A stretch of 41,328 bases of DNA from Bifidobacterium pullorum DSM 20433 (lineage in GTDB: Bacteria; Actinomycetota; Actinomycetes; Actinomycetales; Bifidobacteriaceae): assembly GCF_000771405.1 (NCBI RefSeq), contig NZ_JDUI01000016.1, positions 1-41,328 of the forward strand. The letters run 5' to 3'. Each line of letters starts with the position of its first letter. Within the stretch, counting starts at the first letter, position 1. The position numbers and the translations under genes are program-made. Positions 26,911-36,225 of this stretch are shown piece by piece. Under the pieces are notes generated by a model. The model had not been told where the DNA came from. It saw nothing but the letters and a program-made list of their open reading frames with translations, and did no database searches.

Positions 26911-27420
26911 GTCGTAAGTCAACAGTTGAACAGGCTGCGCAGATACGCTGGTTTACGCGCATCAGTCAACGGTTGAAAAGATGGTGGAACCACGCCGATT
27001 CCGCACACTTTTGCACAGCACCACTAGTCAACAGTTGCAAAGGTTGCGCCAACAGGCCGGTCTATGCGCGTAAGCCAACAGTTGAATACCTTGACCCGTA
27101 CATACCGCCACGCAAACAGGCCCATCCGTGCACGATCCCCCCAGCGCCACATCATCAACAGCTGAAAAGGTGGCGGAAACAAGCGCACCTATGCGCGTAA
27201 GTCAACAGCTACAAAAGGGACTGTTGAAAACCTTGCGTCCAAAGACCCATTTAAGCGCGTAATTCAACAGTTACAACGGTGGCCGTGTAGAAAAGGTGGC
27301 GGAAACAAGCATAGTTAAGCGCGTAAGCCAACCGTTGAAAGTGAGACTGTCGAAAACCTTGCGTCAACAGCCCTGCTTACGCGCGTAAGCCAACCGTTGG
27401 AAAGACGGCGACAACGGACA
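26911..27420. repeat. degenerate nine-unit repeat array between LacI gene and permease operon
   Basis: Nine units share the core GCGCGTAAGYCAACMGTTGAAA, starting near 26911, 26958, 27020, 27067, 27147, 27194, 27256, 27320 and 27382. Inside each is a CAAC-n-GTTG dyad or a variant. Unit lengths are 47, 62, 47, 80, 47, 62, 64 and 62 bp. Segments between cores also recur: AAAAGGTGGCGGAAACAAGC in units 5 and 7, and an ACTGTYGAAAACCTTGCGTC motif in units 6 and 8. A perfect 16-bp palindrome GCTTACGCGCGTAAGC is at 27375-27390. No cas gene, credible ORF or known repeat family is recognised. Confidence 0.75.
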
Positions 27421-27444
27421 TGACCGCTCAGATAAGGCAACAAC

Positions 27445-27491
27445 TGACCGGTCTCACGACCGGAAACCCGGCATGACCGGTCTCACGACCG
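27445..27491. repeat. perfect 18-bp direct repeat forming two hairpins
   Basis: TGACCGGTCTCACGACCG occurs at 27445-27462 and 27474-27491. Each copy folds as CCGGTC-tcac-GACCG(G). The pair starts 20 bp beyond the LacI stop (27512), so it may terminate that transcript. Confidence 0.65.
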
Positions 27492-27511
27492 CCCCCCTGA
27501 TATGGACGGGC

Positions 27512-28525
27512 TCATCGTGTCGAATCGAATATGCACAGCCGTGCGGGGACATCCACCACGGCATACGGCGCGTCGGAACCGTCATAGACGCGGGCCATCA
27601 GCGTCTCGGCGGCCACCCGCCCCATCTCGACCGGCCCCTGGTCCAGACAGGTGATGCCGAACCCGCAGAACCGGGCCCACAGCTCCTCGGCGAACGCGCA
27701 CAGCCCGACACCGTCCGGCAACGGCTGCGGCAGCGTCTCCAACAGGTCGCGCATCGTCTCCTCGTTGTTGGAGAACAGGCACACCCGGCCGTCGGCATAC
27801 CGGGACAGCACTTGCGGCAGCATCGCCCGCAACCCGTCGACGGTCTCATACACCGCGATCTCGCCGCGGACATCCCCATCCCGTAGGTATGACTCCACCG
27901 CACCACGCCTGGCGGTACGCGTGCTGATCCCCTCCGTCGGCCGGGTCACGAAAACCACGGCGTCGAACCCCCGCTCACGCAGATGCCCCATCATCGCCGA
28001 CACGGCCGCAGGATTGTCGGTCTGCACGCAGTCGCAGGCGATCGGCTGCACAATGCGGTCCAACAGCACCATCGGCTTGTGTCCGTCGGCGGCGCAATAC
28101 GCGGTCAGCCACGTGTCGTTGCCACCCACGGTGTTCACGATCAGACCGTCCACCTGCGCGTCAAGCAGCGATTCGATGTTTGCCTGCTCCAGCTCACGCC
28201 GGTTGTTGGAGTCGCTGACCAGCAGCTGCACGTCACGTTCGCGGCACACCTGCTGGATGCCCTTGAGCAGCAGCGAGCTGAACGGGTTGCCGATGTCGGC
28301 GATCGTCACGCCGATCATGTGACTCACGGTGGCCTTCAACCCCTGCGCCATGCGGTTCGGCCGATATCCGAGTTCGTCGATCACCTGGGCGATGCGCGCC
28401 TTCGTCTCGTCGGACATATACCCGAAGTTGCCGTGCAGATACCGCGAGATCGTGGTCTTCGACACCCCCACGGCCGCGGCCACGTCACCCATGCTGGGTT
28501 GCCGGTTCGTCGTTCTCCTGCTCAT
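27512..28525 (-). CDS. LacI-family transcriptional regulator
   Basis: Regulator of 337 residues. The N-terminal helix-turn-helix is SMGDVAAAVGVSKTTISRYL, with a hinge helix region NRMAQGLKA. The periplasmic-binding-protein-like effector domain begins at HMIGVTIADIGNPFSSLLLK, a pattern common in KdgR-type repressors. The chosen Met at 28525 has GAGG just upstream; a Met at 28543 is also possible. It is transcribed toward the permease operon but separated by about 760 bp. It probably senses a sugar or sugar phosphate of that pathway. Confidence 0.92.
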   Translation of the reverse strand: MSRRTTNRQPSMGDVAAAVGVSKTTISRYLHGNFGYMSDETKARIAQVIDELGYRPNRMAQGLKATVSHMIGVTIADIGNPFSSLLLKGIQQVCRERDVQLLVSDSNNRRELEQANIESLLDAQVDGLIVNTVGGNDTWLTAYCAADGHKPMVLLDRIVQPIACDCVQTDNPAAVSAMMGHLRERGFDAVVFVTRPTEGISTRTARRGAVESYLRDGDVRGEIAVYETVDGLRAMLPQVLSRYADGRVCLFSNNEETMRDLLETLPQPLPDGVGLCAFAEELWARFCGFGITCLDQGPVEMGRVAAETLMARVYDGSDAPYAVVDVPARLCIFDSTR

Positions 28526-28615
28526 GCCTCTATTGTCCACCATTTTCCGCCGCACTCCGGCAACATCCCGTAATCGGATGTTGGACAGTTCCGTGGGACT
28601 TGCCGCACCACCGCA

Positions 28616-28637
28616 TAGAATATTGCCGTTTGGCAAT
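28616..28637 (+). promoter_or_regulatory. candidate gdhA -10 element with inverted repeat at the start site
   Basis: TAGAAT (28616-28621) is a plausible -10; no convincing -35 is seen. It is followed directly by ATTGCC-gttt-GGCAAT (28622-28637), placed where transcription would start, so a repressor site is possible. Confidence 0.4.
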
Positions 28638-28658
28638 GACCCAAGGTAGGGAGAGACT

Positions 28659-30005
28659 ATGTTCACCAACGAATATGTCAAGCGCGTGTATGCCCAGGTG
28701 GAGCAGCGCGACGGCGACCAGCCCGAGTTCCTGCAGGCCGTGCGCGAGGTTTTCGAGACCCTGGAACCCGTGTTCGACAAGCACCCGGAGTATGAGGCGA
28801 ACGGCGTGCTCGAACGGTTCGTCGAGCCGGAGCGCGTGGTCAAATTCCGCGTGGTCTGGATGGACGACGAGGGCAAGCCGCAGGTCAACCGCGGTTACCG
28901 CGTCCAGTTCAACTCCGCCATCGGCCCCTACAAGGGCGGTCTGCGCTTCCACCCGACCGTAACCGAATCGGTAATCAAGTTCCTCGGCTTCGAGCAGATC
29001 CTCAAGAACTCCCTGACCACGCTGCCGATGGGCGGCGGCAAGGGCGGCTCCGACTTCAACCCGAAGGGCCGTTCGGATGCCGAGGTCATGCGCTTCTGCC
29101 AGGCCTTTATGACCGAGCTGCAGCGTCACATCGGCCAGTTCACCGACGTTCCGGCGGGCGACATCAACGTCGGCGCCCGTGAAATCGGCTATCTGTTCGG
29201 CCAGTACAAGCGCATCCGCGACGAGTATTCGGGCGTGCTGACCGGCAAGGGCTTGGAATTCGGCGGCTCGTTGGCCCGTACCGAGGCCACCGGCTACGGC
29301 CTGTGCTATTACACGCAGGAGGCCCTGCGCGTGCTGCGCGGCGATTCGTTCAAAGGCAAGACCGTGGCGATCTCCGGCTCCGGCAACGTGGCGATCTTCG
29401 CCACCGAGAAGGCGCAGTCCCTCGGCGCTAAGGTGGTGACCGCCTCCGATTCCAACGGCTACATCTACGACCCGAACGGTATCCAGCTCGATGTGGTCAA
29501 AGACATCAAGCTCGGACACCGCGGCCGCATCAAGGAGTACGCCGACCGGGTGCCCGGCTCCGAATACCACGAGGGCTGCAAGGGCGTGTGGACCGTGAAG
29601 TGCGACATCGCCCTGCCGTGCGCCACCCAAAACGAGATCGACGGCGAGTCGGCCCAGGCGCTGATCGACAACGGCTGCACCGTGGTGTGCGAGGGCGCGA
29701 ACATGCCGTCCACCCCGGAGGCCATCGAGGTCTACAAGGCCAACAACGTGCTGTACGGCCCGGCCAAGGCCGCGAACGCCGGCGGCGTGGCCGTCTCCGG
29801 TCTGGAGATGAGCCAGAACAGCTACCGTCTGTCTTGGACCTTCGAGGAGACCGACGCCAAGCTCAAGGGCATCATGGAATCCATCGTGGCCAACACCCTG
29901 GCCGCAGCCAAGGATTTCGGCATGGAAGGCGATCTGATGGCCGGCGCGAACATCGCCGGCTTCGTCAAGGTGGCCGACGCGATGGTCGCCCAAGGCTGGT
30001 GCTGA
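28659..30005 (+). CDS. gdhA: glutamate dehydrogenase, NADP-type
   Basis: Hexameric-type glutamate dehydrogenase, 448 residues, assimilating ammonia onto 2-oxoglutarate. The glutamate/2-oxoglutarate site is GPYKGGLRFHP with the catalytic Lys in MGGGKGGSDF. The dinucleotide fold shows VAISGSGNVAIF; the next acidic/polar residues fit NADPH use, as usual for this length class. AGGGAGA precedes the ATG. It diverges from the LacI gene and ends with two hairpins. Confidence 0.97.
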   Translation: MFTNEYVKRVYAQVEQRDGDQPEFLQAVREVFETLEPVFDKHPEYEANGVLERFVEPERVVKFRVVWMDDEGKPQVNRGYRVQFNSAIGPYKGGLRFHPTVTESVIKFLGFEQILKNSLTTLPMGGGKGGSDFNPKGRSDAEVMRFCQAFMTELQRHIGQFTDVPAGDINVGAREIGYLFGQYKRIRDEYSGVLTGKGLEFGGSLARTEATGYGLCYYTQEALRVLRGDSFKGKTVAISGSGNVAIFATEKAQSLGAKVVTASDSNGYIYDPNGIQLDVVKDIKLGHRGRIKEYADRVPGSEYHEGCKGVWTVKCDIALPCATQNEIDGESAQALIDNGCTVVCEGANMPSTPEAIEVYKANNVLYGPAKAANAGGVAVSGLEMSQNSYRLSWTFEETDAKLKGIMESIVANTLAAAKDFGMEGDLMAGANIAGFVKVADAMVAQGWC

Positions 30006-30008
30006 CGC

Positions 30009-30069
30009 CGTTTACCGCCCGGTAGCATCCGGTAAACGTGTGAAGGCTCTCGCGATTGCGGGAGCCTTC
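30009..30069 (+). terminator. double hairpin after gdhA
   Basis: CGTTTACCG (30009-30017) pairs with CGGTAAACG (30030-30038). A second stem GAAGGCTCTCGC (30042-30053) pairs with GCGGGAGCCTTC (30058-30069) through one wobble. The second is the likelier terminator. Confidence 0.65.
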
Positions 30070-30109
30070 GTCGTATCCGGATGCCTCGCCCATATCGGCG
30101 CATACGAAA

Positions 30110-30139
30110 AGATCCCGCATCGGTGATGATGCGGGATCT
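30110..30139 (-). terminator. intrinsic terminator of the gyrA-DUF3566 transcript
   Basis: AGATCCCGCAT / ATGCGGGATCT forms an 11-bp stem. On the minus strand it runs into TTTT, a proper intrinsic terminator 28 bp after the DUF3566 stop. Confidence 0.8.
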
Positions 30140-30166
30140 GCAGTATCTGCGGACCAGTGTGAGCCG

Positions 30167-30745
30167 TCAGTCGTCGCCGAGCGTCATGTGGACGCCACCG
30201 ACCAGCGAGCTGACCACGTTATAGAGCAACGCGATGATGGTGATCAGCACGGTGAACAGCACGACCTCGATGATCGAGAAAATCGTGACGGCGGACAGCA
30301 CGGTGCTGAGCGAGAACACGTTTGCCAGATCCAAACCGCCCGCATCCAGGCCGGTAGAGGATACGATCTGCGTGACGGAATCGAACACGCCGACAATGTT
30401 CAGCATCACCCACAGCAGGCCTGCGGCCACGATCTGGATGATGCCGCCGGCGATCGACAGCATGAACGTCACCTTGGCCACGGACCATGCGTCCACACGT
30501 GTCAGCGACAGGCTCATACGCCGGGCGCGGGGCACGGCGCGGCGCACGGGGCGGACCGGGGTGGACGCACCGGCATGTTCGCGGGCCTGCTCCTCGCTGA
30601 TCAACGGCTGGTTGGAAGCGGAACGAGCCACACGCGGGGCGGCCTCCTCCGATTCCTCCCCCTCGGGCTGCACGTCGATTTGATCGGCGACCTGTTCGTC
30701 GACCTGATCCATCTCGGGGTTCTGATCCTCAAGATTCTCGCTCAT
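30167..30745 (-). CDS. DUF3566 transmembrane protein
   Basis: Protein of 192 residues: an acidic, disordered N-terminus (1 to about 65), a basic stretch VRPVRRAVPRARR, then a DUF3566 domain with two strong membrane segments (about 100-122 and 150-180). The hallmark is LSLTRVDAWSVAKVTFMLSI. Genes of this family lie directly downstream of gyrA across actinobacteria; a link to cell-envelope or division functions has been suggested. Here it is 56 bp after gyrA and ends the gyr transcript. Confidence 0.9.
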   Translation of the reverse strand: MSENLEDQNPEMDQVDEQVADQIDVQPEGEESEEAAPRVARSASNQPLISEEQAREHAGASTPVRPVRRAVPRARRMSLSLTRVDAWSVAKVTFMLSIAGGIIQIVAAGLLWVMLNIVGVFDSVTQIVSSTGLDAGGLDLANVFSLSTVLSAVTIFSIIEVVLFTVLITIIALLYNVVSSLVGGVHMTLGDD

Positions 30746-30801
30746 CGTTGCTCCTTGGAATCGATCTTCTTGTACGTGACGCTACCAGCGTTTCGGGACG
30801 A

Positions 30802-33483
30802 TTACTCGCCGTCCGACACGGTCTGCACATTCTCGCCGGATTGCGACTGCCCCTTTTCGGACGGTTCGCCGGCCGTCGCCTCCGTTGCGGCGTCGGACGG
30901 GGCATCGTCCTCGTCGTCACGTTCGGCGTTGCGGGCGATCGAGATGATCACGTCACCCTTGTCGGGCTTGGCCAGCGTCACGCCCTGCGTGGTACGGCCC
31001 GTGCGCTTGACTTCGGAGACGTCGGAACGGATCACCTTACCGGAACGCATGATGGCCAGCACCTGGTCGGCCTCGTCCACCACCAGCGCGCCGACCAGCG
31101 AGCCGCGCTCGTCGGTCAGCTGCACCGCCTTGACGCCGAAGCCGTTACGCCCCTGCAGACGGTACTCGCTGATCGCCGTACGCTTGGCGAAGCCCTCGTC
31201 GGTGACCACGAGCAGATCCTTGTCGGTATCGCCCCAGACCACGTCCATGGCCAGCAGTTCGTCGCCGTCGCGGAACTTCATGCCCTGCACACCGGCGGTC
31301 TGACGGCCCATCGGGCGCAGCTGCTCATCGTCGGCCTTGAATTTCAGGCTCATGCCGTGGCGGGAGACCAGGATGATGTCGTCGTCCGCGTTGCACAGCG
31401 CGGCGCCGATCAGCTCGTCGGCGTTCTCGCCGTTCTCGTCGACCATCAGGCGCACCGCGATCAGACCGCCCTGGCGCGGCGAATCGTATTCGGACAACGC
31501 GGTCTTCTTGATCTTGCCAGACCGCGTGGCCAGCACCAGATACTTGGCCACCTCGTAGTTCGGGATGGACAGCACGGTCTGGATCGTCTCCTCGGGGCCG
31601 AACTGCAGCAGGTTCGCCACATGCTGGCCCTTCGAATCACGCGATCCCTCGGGCAGCTCGTACGCCTTCAGACGGTACACGCGGCCCTTGTTGGTGAAGA
31701 ACAGCAGCCAGTTGTGCGTCGAGGTCAGGAAGAAGTGGTCGACCACGTCGTCCTCACGCAGCTTGGCGCCCTTGATGCCCTTGCCGCCGCGATGCTGGGC
31801 GCGGTATTCGTCGGCCTTGGTGCGCTTGATGAAGCCAGAGTGGGTGACCGTCACGACCACGTTCTCCTCGGCGATCAGATCCTCGACGTTCATCTCGCCC
31901 GAGTACGGCAGGATGCGCGTGCGGCGCTCGTCACCGTACTTGGCGACGATCTCGTCGAGTTCGTCGCCGACGATCTTGCGCTGGCGCTCGGGCTTGGCGA
32001 GGATGTCGTTGTAGTCCGCGATCTTGCGCATGAGCTCGTTGTGCTCGTCGACGATCTTCTGCGCCTCCATATTGGCCAGACGCACCAGCTGCATCGACAG
32101 GATGGCATCGGCCTGGATCTGGTCGATGTCCAGGAACTCCATCAGCTTGGGCCGGGCGTCCTCACGCCCCTGGCTGGAGCGGATGAGTCGGATGACCTCC
32201 TCGATGGCGTCCAGCGCCTTGAGCAGGCCCTGCAGGATGTGATCGCGTTCCTCGGCCTCACGCTTGAGATACCGGGTACGGCGTTCGATGACGTCGAGCT
32301 GGTGGTTCACCCAATGGCGGATGAACGCATCCAACGACAGCGTGCGCGGCACGCCGTCGACCAGCGCCAGCATGTTCGCGCCGAACGTCTGCTGCAGCTG
32401 CGAATGCTTGTACAGGTTGTTGAGCACCACCTTCGGCACGGCGTCACGCTTGAGCACCAGCACCAGACGCTGTCCGGTACGGCCCGACGTCTCGTCGCGC
32501 ATATCGGCGATGCCCTGGATCTTCCCGTCGCGTACAGCCTCGCGGATCGAGGCGGCCAGACGGTCCGGATTGACCTGGTACGGCAGCTCGGTGACCACCA
32601 GGCACATGCGGCCCTTGATCTCCTCCGTGTTGACGACCGCGCGCATGGTGATCAGGCCGCGGCCGGTGCGGTAGGCCTGTTCTATTCCCTTGCGGCCGAG
32701 AATCGTGGCGCCGGTGGGGAAATCGGGGCCCTTGATCCGCTGGATCAGGGCTTCGAGCAGCTCCTCGCGGCTGGCGTCGGGATGGTCCAGCGCCCAGTGC
32801 ACGCCGTCGGCGACCTCACGCATGTTGTGCGGGGGGATGTTCGTGGCCATGCCGACGGCGATGCCGGAGGAGCCGTTGACCAGCAGGTTCGGGAAACGCG
32901 CCGGCAGCACGGTCGGCTCCTGCGTCTTGCCGTCGTAGTTGGGCACGAAGTCGACGGTGTCCTTGTCGATGTCGCGCACCATCTCCATCGCCAGCTGCGC
33001 CATGCGGCATTCGGTGTAACGCATGGCCGCGGCCGGATCGTCGCCGGGGGAGCCGAAGTTGCCCTGGCCGTCCACGAGCAGATAGCGCATCGACCACGGC
33101 TGGGCCATGCGGACCAACGTGTCGTAGATCGCGGAGTCGCCGTGCGGGTGGTACTTGCCCATCACGTCGCCGACGACGCGCGAGCACTTGTTGTAGCCGC
33201 GGTCCGGACGGTAGCCGCCGTCGTACATCGCGTACACCACGCGGCGGTGCACCGGCTTCATGCCGTCGCGCACATCCGGCAACGCACGTTCCACGATCAC
33301 CGAGAGCGCGTAGGCCAGATAGGATTCGCGCATCTCCTTCTGCAGGTCGGTCGGCTGGATGCGTTCGCCGGTCATCAGACCGTAGTCGGTGTCATCGGCC
33401 TCCTGGGGGCTCAACGGCTCCATCGACCCGTCGGGCAGGTTCTGTTCCTCCATGCCCTCGTTCGTGTTCATTTCGTCTGCCAC
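30802..33483 (-). CDS. gyrA: DNA gyrase subunit A
   Basis: Gyrase A of 893 residues, the DNA cleavage and wrapping subunit. The catalytic Tyr156 is in AAAMRYTE. The quinolone region reads [10 protein letters not shown] with Ser117 and Asp121, the susceptible-type residues. The C-terminal wrapping domain keeps the GyrA box QHRGGKG. The acidic C-terminal tail (about 40 residues) is longer than in E. coli and probably disordered. The gene is 21 bp downstream of gyrB. Confidence 0.98.
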   Translation of the reverse strand: MADEMNTNEGMEEQNLPDGSMEPLSPQEADDTDYGLMTGERIQPTDLQKEMRESYLAYALSVIVERALPDVRDGMKPVHRRVVYAMYDGGYRPDRGYNKCSRVVGDVMGKYHPHGDSAIYDTLVRMAQPWSMRYLLVDGQGNFGSPGDDPAAAMRYTECRMAQLAMEMVRDIDKDTVDFVPNYDGKTQEPTVLPARFPNLLVNGSSGIAVGMATNIPPHNMREVADGVHWALDHPDASREELLEALIQRIKGPDFPTGATILGRKGIEQAYRTGRGLITMRAVVNTEEIKGRMCLVVTELPYQVNPDRLAASIREAVRDGKIQGIADMRDETSGRTGQRLVLVLKRDAVPKVVLNNLYKHSQLQQTFGANMLALVDGVPRTLSLDAFIRHWVNHQLDVIERRTRYLKREAEERDHILQGLLKALDAIEEVIRLIRSSQGREDARPKLMEFLDIDQIQADAILSMQLVRLANMEAQKIVDEHNELMRKIADYNDILAKPERQRKIVGDELDEIVAKYGDERRTRILPYSGEMNVEDLIAEENVVVTVTHSGFIKRTKADEYRAQHRGGKGIKGAKLREDDVVDHFFLTSTHNWLLFFTNKGRVYRLKAYELPEGSRDSKGQHVANLLQFGPEETIQTVLSIPNYEVAKYLVLATRSGKIKKTALSEYDSPRQGGLIAVRLMVDENGENADELIGAALCNADDDIILVSRHGMSLKFKADDEQLRPMGRQTAGVQGMKFRDGDELLAMDVVWGDTDKDLLVVTDEGFAKRTAISEYRLQGRNGFGVKAVQLTDERGSLVGALVVDEADQVLAIMRSGKVIRSDVSEVKRTGRTTQGVTLAKPDKGDVIISIARNAERDDEDDAPSDAATEATAGEPSEKGQSQSGENVQTVSDGE

Positions 33484-33504
33484 TGTGTCCTATCCCTTCA
33501 AATC

Positions 33505-35598
33505 TCAGGCGTCGATGAAACGGGCGTCATGGGCGTTGCGCTGGATGAACAGGCGACGCGGTTCGACCTCGTCGCCCATCAGCATCGAGAACGTCTCGTC
33601 GGCCTGTGCCGCATCCTCGATATGGATCTGCTTCAGGATGCGGTGCTCCGGGTCCATCGTGGTCTCCCACAGCTCCTGGTAGGTCATCTCGCCCAGGCCC
33701 TTGTATCGCTGGATGCCTTCGCCCTTGGGCAGCTGGCGGCCGGCAGCCTTGCCCTCGGCCAGCACGCGGTCACGCTCCTTGTCGGTGTACACGAAGTCGT
33801 GCGGCCCCTTGGTCCACTTCAGGCGGTACAGCGGCGGCATGGCCACATACACGTATCCAGCCGTGATCATCGGCCTCATGTACCGGAAGAACAGCGTCAG
33901 GTTCAACGTGGCGATGTGCGCGCCGTCCACGTCGGCGTCGGCCATGATGATGACCTTGTGGTAGCGCACCTTGGAGATGTCGAAGTCCTCGCCGTACCCG
34001 CCGCCGATTGCGGTGATCAGCGATTCGATGGTGTCGGACTTCATCATGCGGTCGATCGAGGCGCGCTCGGTGTTCAGGATCTTGCCGCGCAACGGCAGGA
34101 TCGCCTGCGTGATCGGGTTGCGGCCCTGGATGGCGGAACCGCCTGCGGAGTCACCCTCCACGATGAACAGCTCGCACTCGGTCGGATCGTTGGACTGGCA
34201 GTCCTTGAGCTTGTCCGGCATGCCCGCCGTCTCGAAGATCGACTTGCGCCGCGTGCTCTCACGCGCCTTCTTGGCTGCGATGCGCGCACGCGAGGCCTCG
34301 ATGGCCTTCTGGATGATGTTCTTGGCCTCCGAGGGATGCGCGTCGAACCAATCGCCGAGCTTGTCGGTCATCACGCGCTGTACGAAGGTCTTGGCCTCCG
34401 AGTTGCCGAGCTTGGTCTTGGTCTGGCCTTCGAACTGCGGCGTGGTGAGCTTGACGGACACCACCGCGGTCAGACCCTCGCGCACGTCGTCGCCGGACAG
34501 GTTCTCGTCCTTGTCCTTGAGGATGTTCTTCTCGCGCGCGTACCGGTTGACCAGCGAGGTCAGCGCCGCGCGGAAGCCCTCCTCGTGCGTGCCGCCCTCG
34601 GTGGTCGAGATGGTGTTCGCGAACGTGTGGACCGCCTCCGAGTACGCGGTGGTCCACTGCATCGCGATCTCCGCGGAGATGCCGATCTTCAGGTCCTCCG
34701 CCTCGAAGTCGATCACCTCGGGCTCGATCGGCGTCGCCTTGCGCGACTTGACGAGGTAATCCACGTAATCCTTGATGCCGTTGGCATAGCGATAGGTCAC
34801 GCTGCGGTGCTGCGCCTCGGCCGATTCCTCGCCGTCGCCGGCCACCTCGTCGCCGGCCTGGTCGACTTCGCGCAGGTCGGTCAGCGAGATCTTCAGTCCC
34901 TTGTTCAGGAAGGCCATCTGCTGGAAGCGGGACCGCAGGGTCTCGAAATCGTATTCCGTGGTCTCGAAGATCACCGGGTCGGCCCAGAACGTCACCGACG
35001 TGCCGGTCGACTCGTCGGCGGTCATCGGCTCGCCCTGCTTGAGCGGCGCCGTCGGCTTCTGGTCGATGTAGGTCTGCGTCCAGTGGAAGCCCTGACGACG
35101 CACCTCGATGTCCACTCGCGTCGACAACGCGTTGACCACGGAGATGCCCACGCCGTGCAGACCGCCGGAGACCGCATAGCCGCCACCACCGAACTTGCCG
35201 CCGGCGTGCAGCTTGGTCATCACGGTTTCCACGCCCGAGATCCCGGTCGCCTCGACGATGTCCACCGGGATGCCTCGGCCGTCGTCGTCCACGCGGATGC
35301 CGTTGCCCGGCAGGATGGTCACTTCGATATGCGAGGCGAAACCGGCCAGGGCCTCGTCGACGGAGTTGTCGACGATCTCATACACCAGATGGTGCAGGCC
35401 GCGGGGGCCGGTCGAGCCGATGTACATGCCCGGACGGATACGCACCGCTTCCAGGCCTTCGAGCACCTTCAGATCGCTGGCTTCGTAATGTTCCGGGGAC
35501 AGCGAGTCATCGAGCTGGGCGTCGCGCAGGGTGCTGTCATCCGTATGGGTCGGTGCGGTATCGGGGTCGTTCAGCGAGTCCACTTCAGGGTCTGCCAC
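33505..35598 (-). CDS. gyrB: DNA gyrase subunit B
   Basis: Gyrase B of 697 residues, the ATPase and metal-binding subunit. GHKL motifs are visible: EIVDNSVDEALAG, DDGRGIPVD and GGLHGVGISVVNAL. The Toprim domain shows EGDSAGGSA and MADADVDGAHI. The start codon is GTG at 35598, with GGAAGGAAG upstream. It is separated from dciA by about 160 bp in which no strong promoter could be picked. Confidence 0.98.
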   Translation of the reverse strand: MADPEVDSLNDPDTAPTHTDDSTLRDAQLDDSLSPEHYEASDLKVLEGLEAVRIRPGMYIGSTGPRGLHHLVYEIVDNSVDEALAGFASHIEVTILPGNGIRVDDDGRGIPVDIVEATGISGVETVMTKLHAGGKFGGGGYAVSGGLHGVGISVVNALSTRVDIEVRRQGFHWTQTYIDQKPTAPLKQGEPMTADESTGTSVTFWADPVIFETTEYDFETLRSRFQQMAFLNKGLKISLTDLREVDQAGDEVAGDGEESAEAQHRSVTYRYANGIKDYVDYLVKSRKATPIEPEVIDFEAEDLKIGISAEIAMQWTTAYSEAVHTFANTISTTEGGTHEEGFRAALTSLVNRYAREKNILKDKDENLSGDDVREGLTAVVSVKLTTPQFEGQTKTKLGNSEAKTFVQRVMTDKLGDWFDAHPSEAKNIIQKAIEASRARIAAKKARESTRRKSIFETAGMPDKLKDCQSNDPTECELFIVEGDSAGGSAIQGRNPITQAILPLRGKILNTERASIDRMMKSDTIESLITAIGGGYGEDFDISKVRYHKVIIMADADVDGAHIATLNLTLFFRYMRPMITAGYVYVAMPPLYRLKWTKGPHDFVYTDKERDRVLAEGKAAGRQLPKGEGIQRYKGLGEMTYQELWETTMDPEHRILKQIHIEDAAQADETFSMLMGDEVEPRRLFIQRNAHDARFIDA

Positions 35599-35757
35599 AG
35601 AACTTCCTTCCTATGGGTTTTTCCTCTCGCACAGGGGACGTTCTCCCATGCGATATGCCCCAGAACACGAATAACGGGGCCTTCTAGGGTTGCAATAGTC
35701 TGTATGACATTCTACTCGTCCACGACGACTTGCGCCCAGCGCGCGAATTTTCGCCTG

Positions 35758-36225
35758 CTACCGCATACGGCCGTATCGTCCGCGGGACTGCCGCGGACCC
35801 GTGACGACGACTTGCCGAACATCCAATCCCGGCAACCGCCCCCGGATCGTCTCCGTCAGTTGGGGAATCAGATAGGTCAATTGGGTCGCCCACACCGGCG
35901 ACTCGGCCTGGATGTCCAGCACGCCGTCACGGAAACCGGCCACCTGCGAATGCGCCGCGATGGCATCCCCCACCACCAGATTCCATTGCGTACGCAACTT
36001 GGCGACCTCCAGATGAGGCATCCAATGCCCCTCCCCGGCGATGATGCCGAGCACCCCGCCCAGCGTCGCCGGATCGCGGCCGGGTTTGCCGAAGTTCTCC
36101 CATGCCAGCTCGGCGTCCCGCTCACGTTCGCGTCGCGACCCCGCGCGTGAGGCCAACCGCCCATACACCTCGGCGGGCAGCTTCCGCTGGTCCAGTTTGA
36201 GCAGCACCACGGGAGGCGGCGTCAT
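35758..36225 (-). CDS. dciA: DUF721 protein, DciA-type helicase loader candidate
   Basis: Protein of 155 residues in the DUF721/DciA family, which recruits or loads the replicative helicase DnaB in bacteria lacking DnaC/DnaI. The conserved core is TQWNLVVGDAIAAHSQVAGF followed by LDIQAESPVWATQLTYL. Its ATG overlaps the recF stop (ATGA). The position after recF and before gyrB is the standard actinobacterial one. Confidence 0.88.
   Translation of the reverse strand: MTPPPVVLLKLDQRKLPAEVYGRLASRAGSRRERERDAELAWENFGKPGRDPATLGGVLGIIAGEGHWMPHLEVAKLRTQWNLVVGDAIAAHSQVAGFRDGVLDIQAESPVWATQLTYLIPQLTETIRGRLPGLDVRQVVVTGPRQSRGRYGRMR

Noticed and set aside
26973..27200. Small protein gene of 75 residues within the repeat array
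   Set aside because: Its codons simply follow the repeat units, there is no ribosome-binding site, and other units do not keep the frame.
26911..27420. CRISPR array
   Set aside because: The repeat spacing is CRISPR-like, but cores are diverged, the segments between them are partly shared, lengths range from 47 to 80 bp, and no cas gene is in the window.
30009..30038. Second operator for the LacI-family regulator near gdhA
   Set aside because: The GTTTACCG/CGGTAAAC arms resemble half of the operator motif but are 12 bp apart and lie after the gdhA stop, so a hairpin is the simpler reading.
30802..33483. Quinolone-resistance substitution in gyrA
   Set aside because: Ser117 and Asp121 are the susceptible-type residues in [10 protein letters not shown]; no resistance change is seen.
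30748..36150. 1800-residue plus-strand frame opposite gyrA and gyrB
   Set aside because: It is exactly antisense to well-supported gyrase genes, has low-complexity composition and resembles no family.
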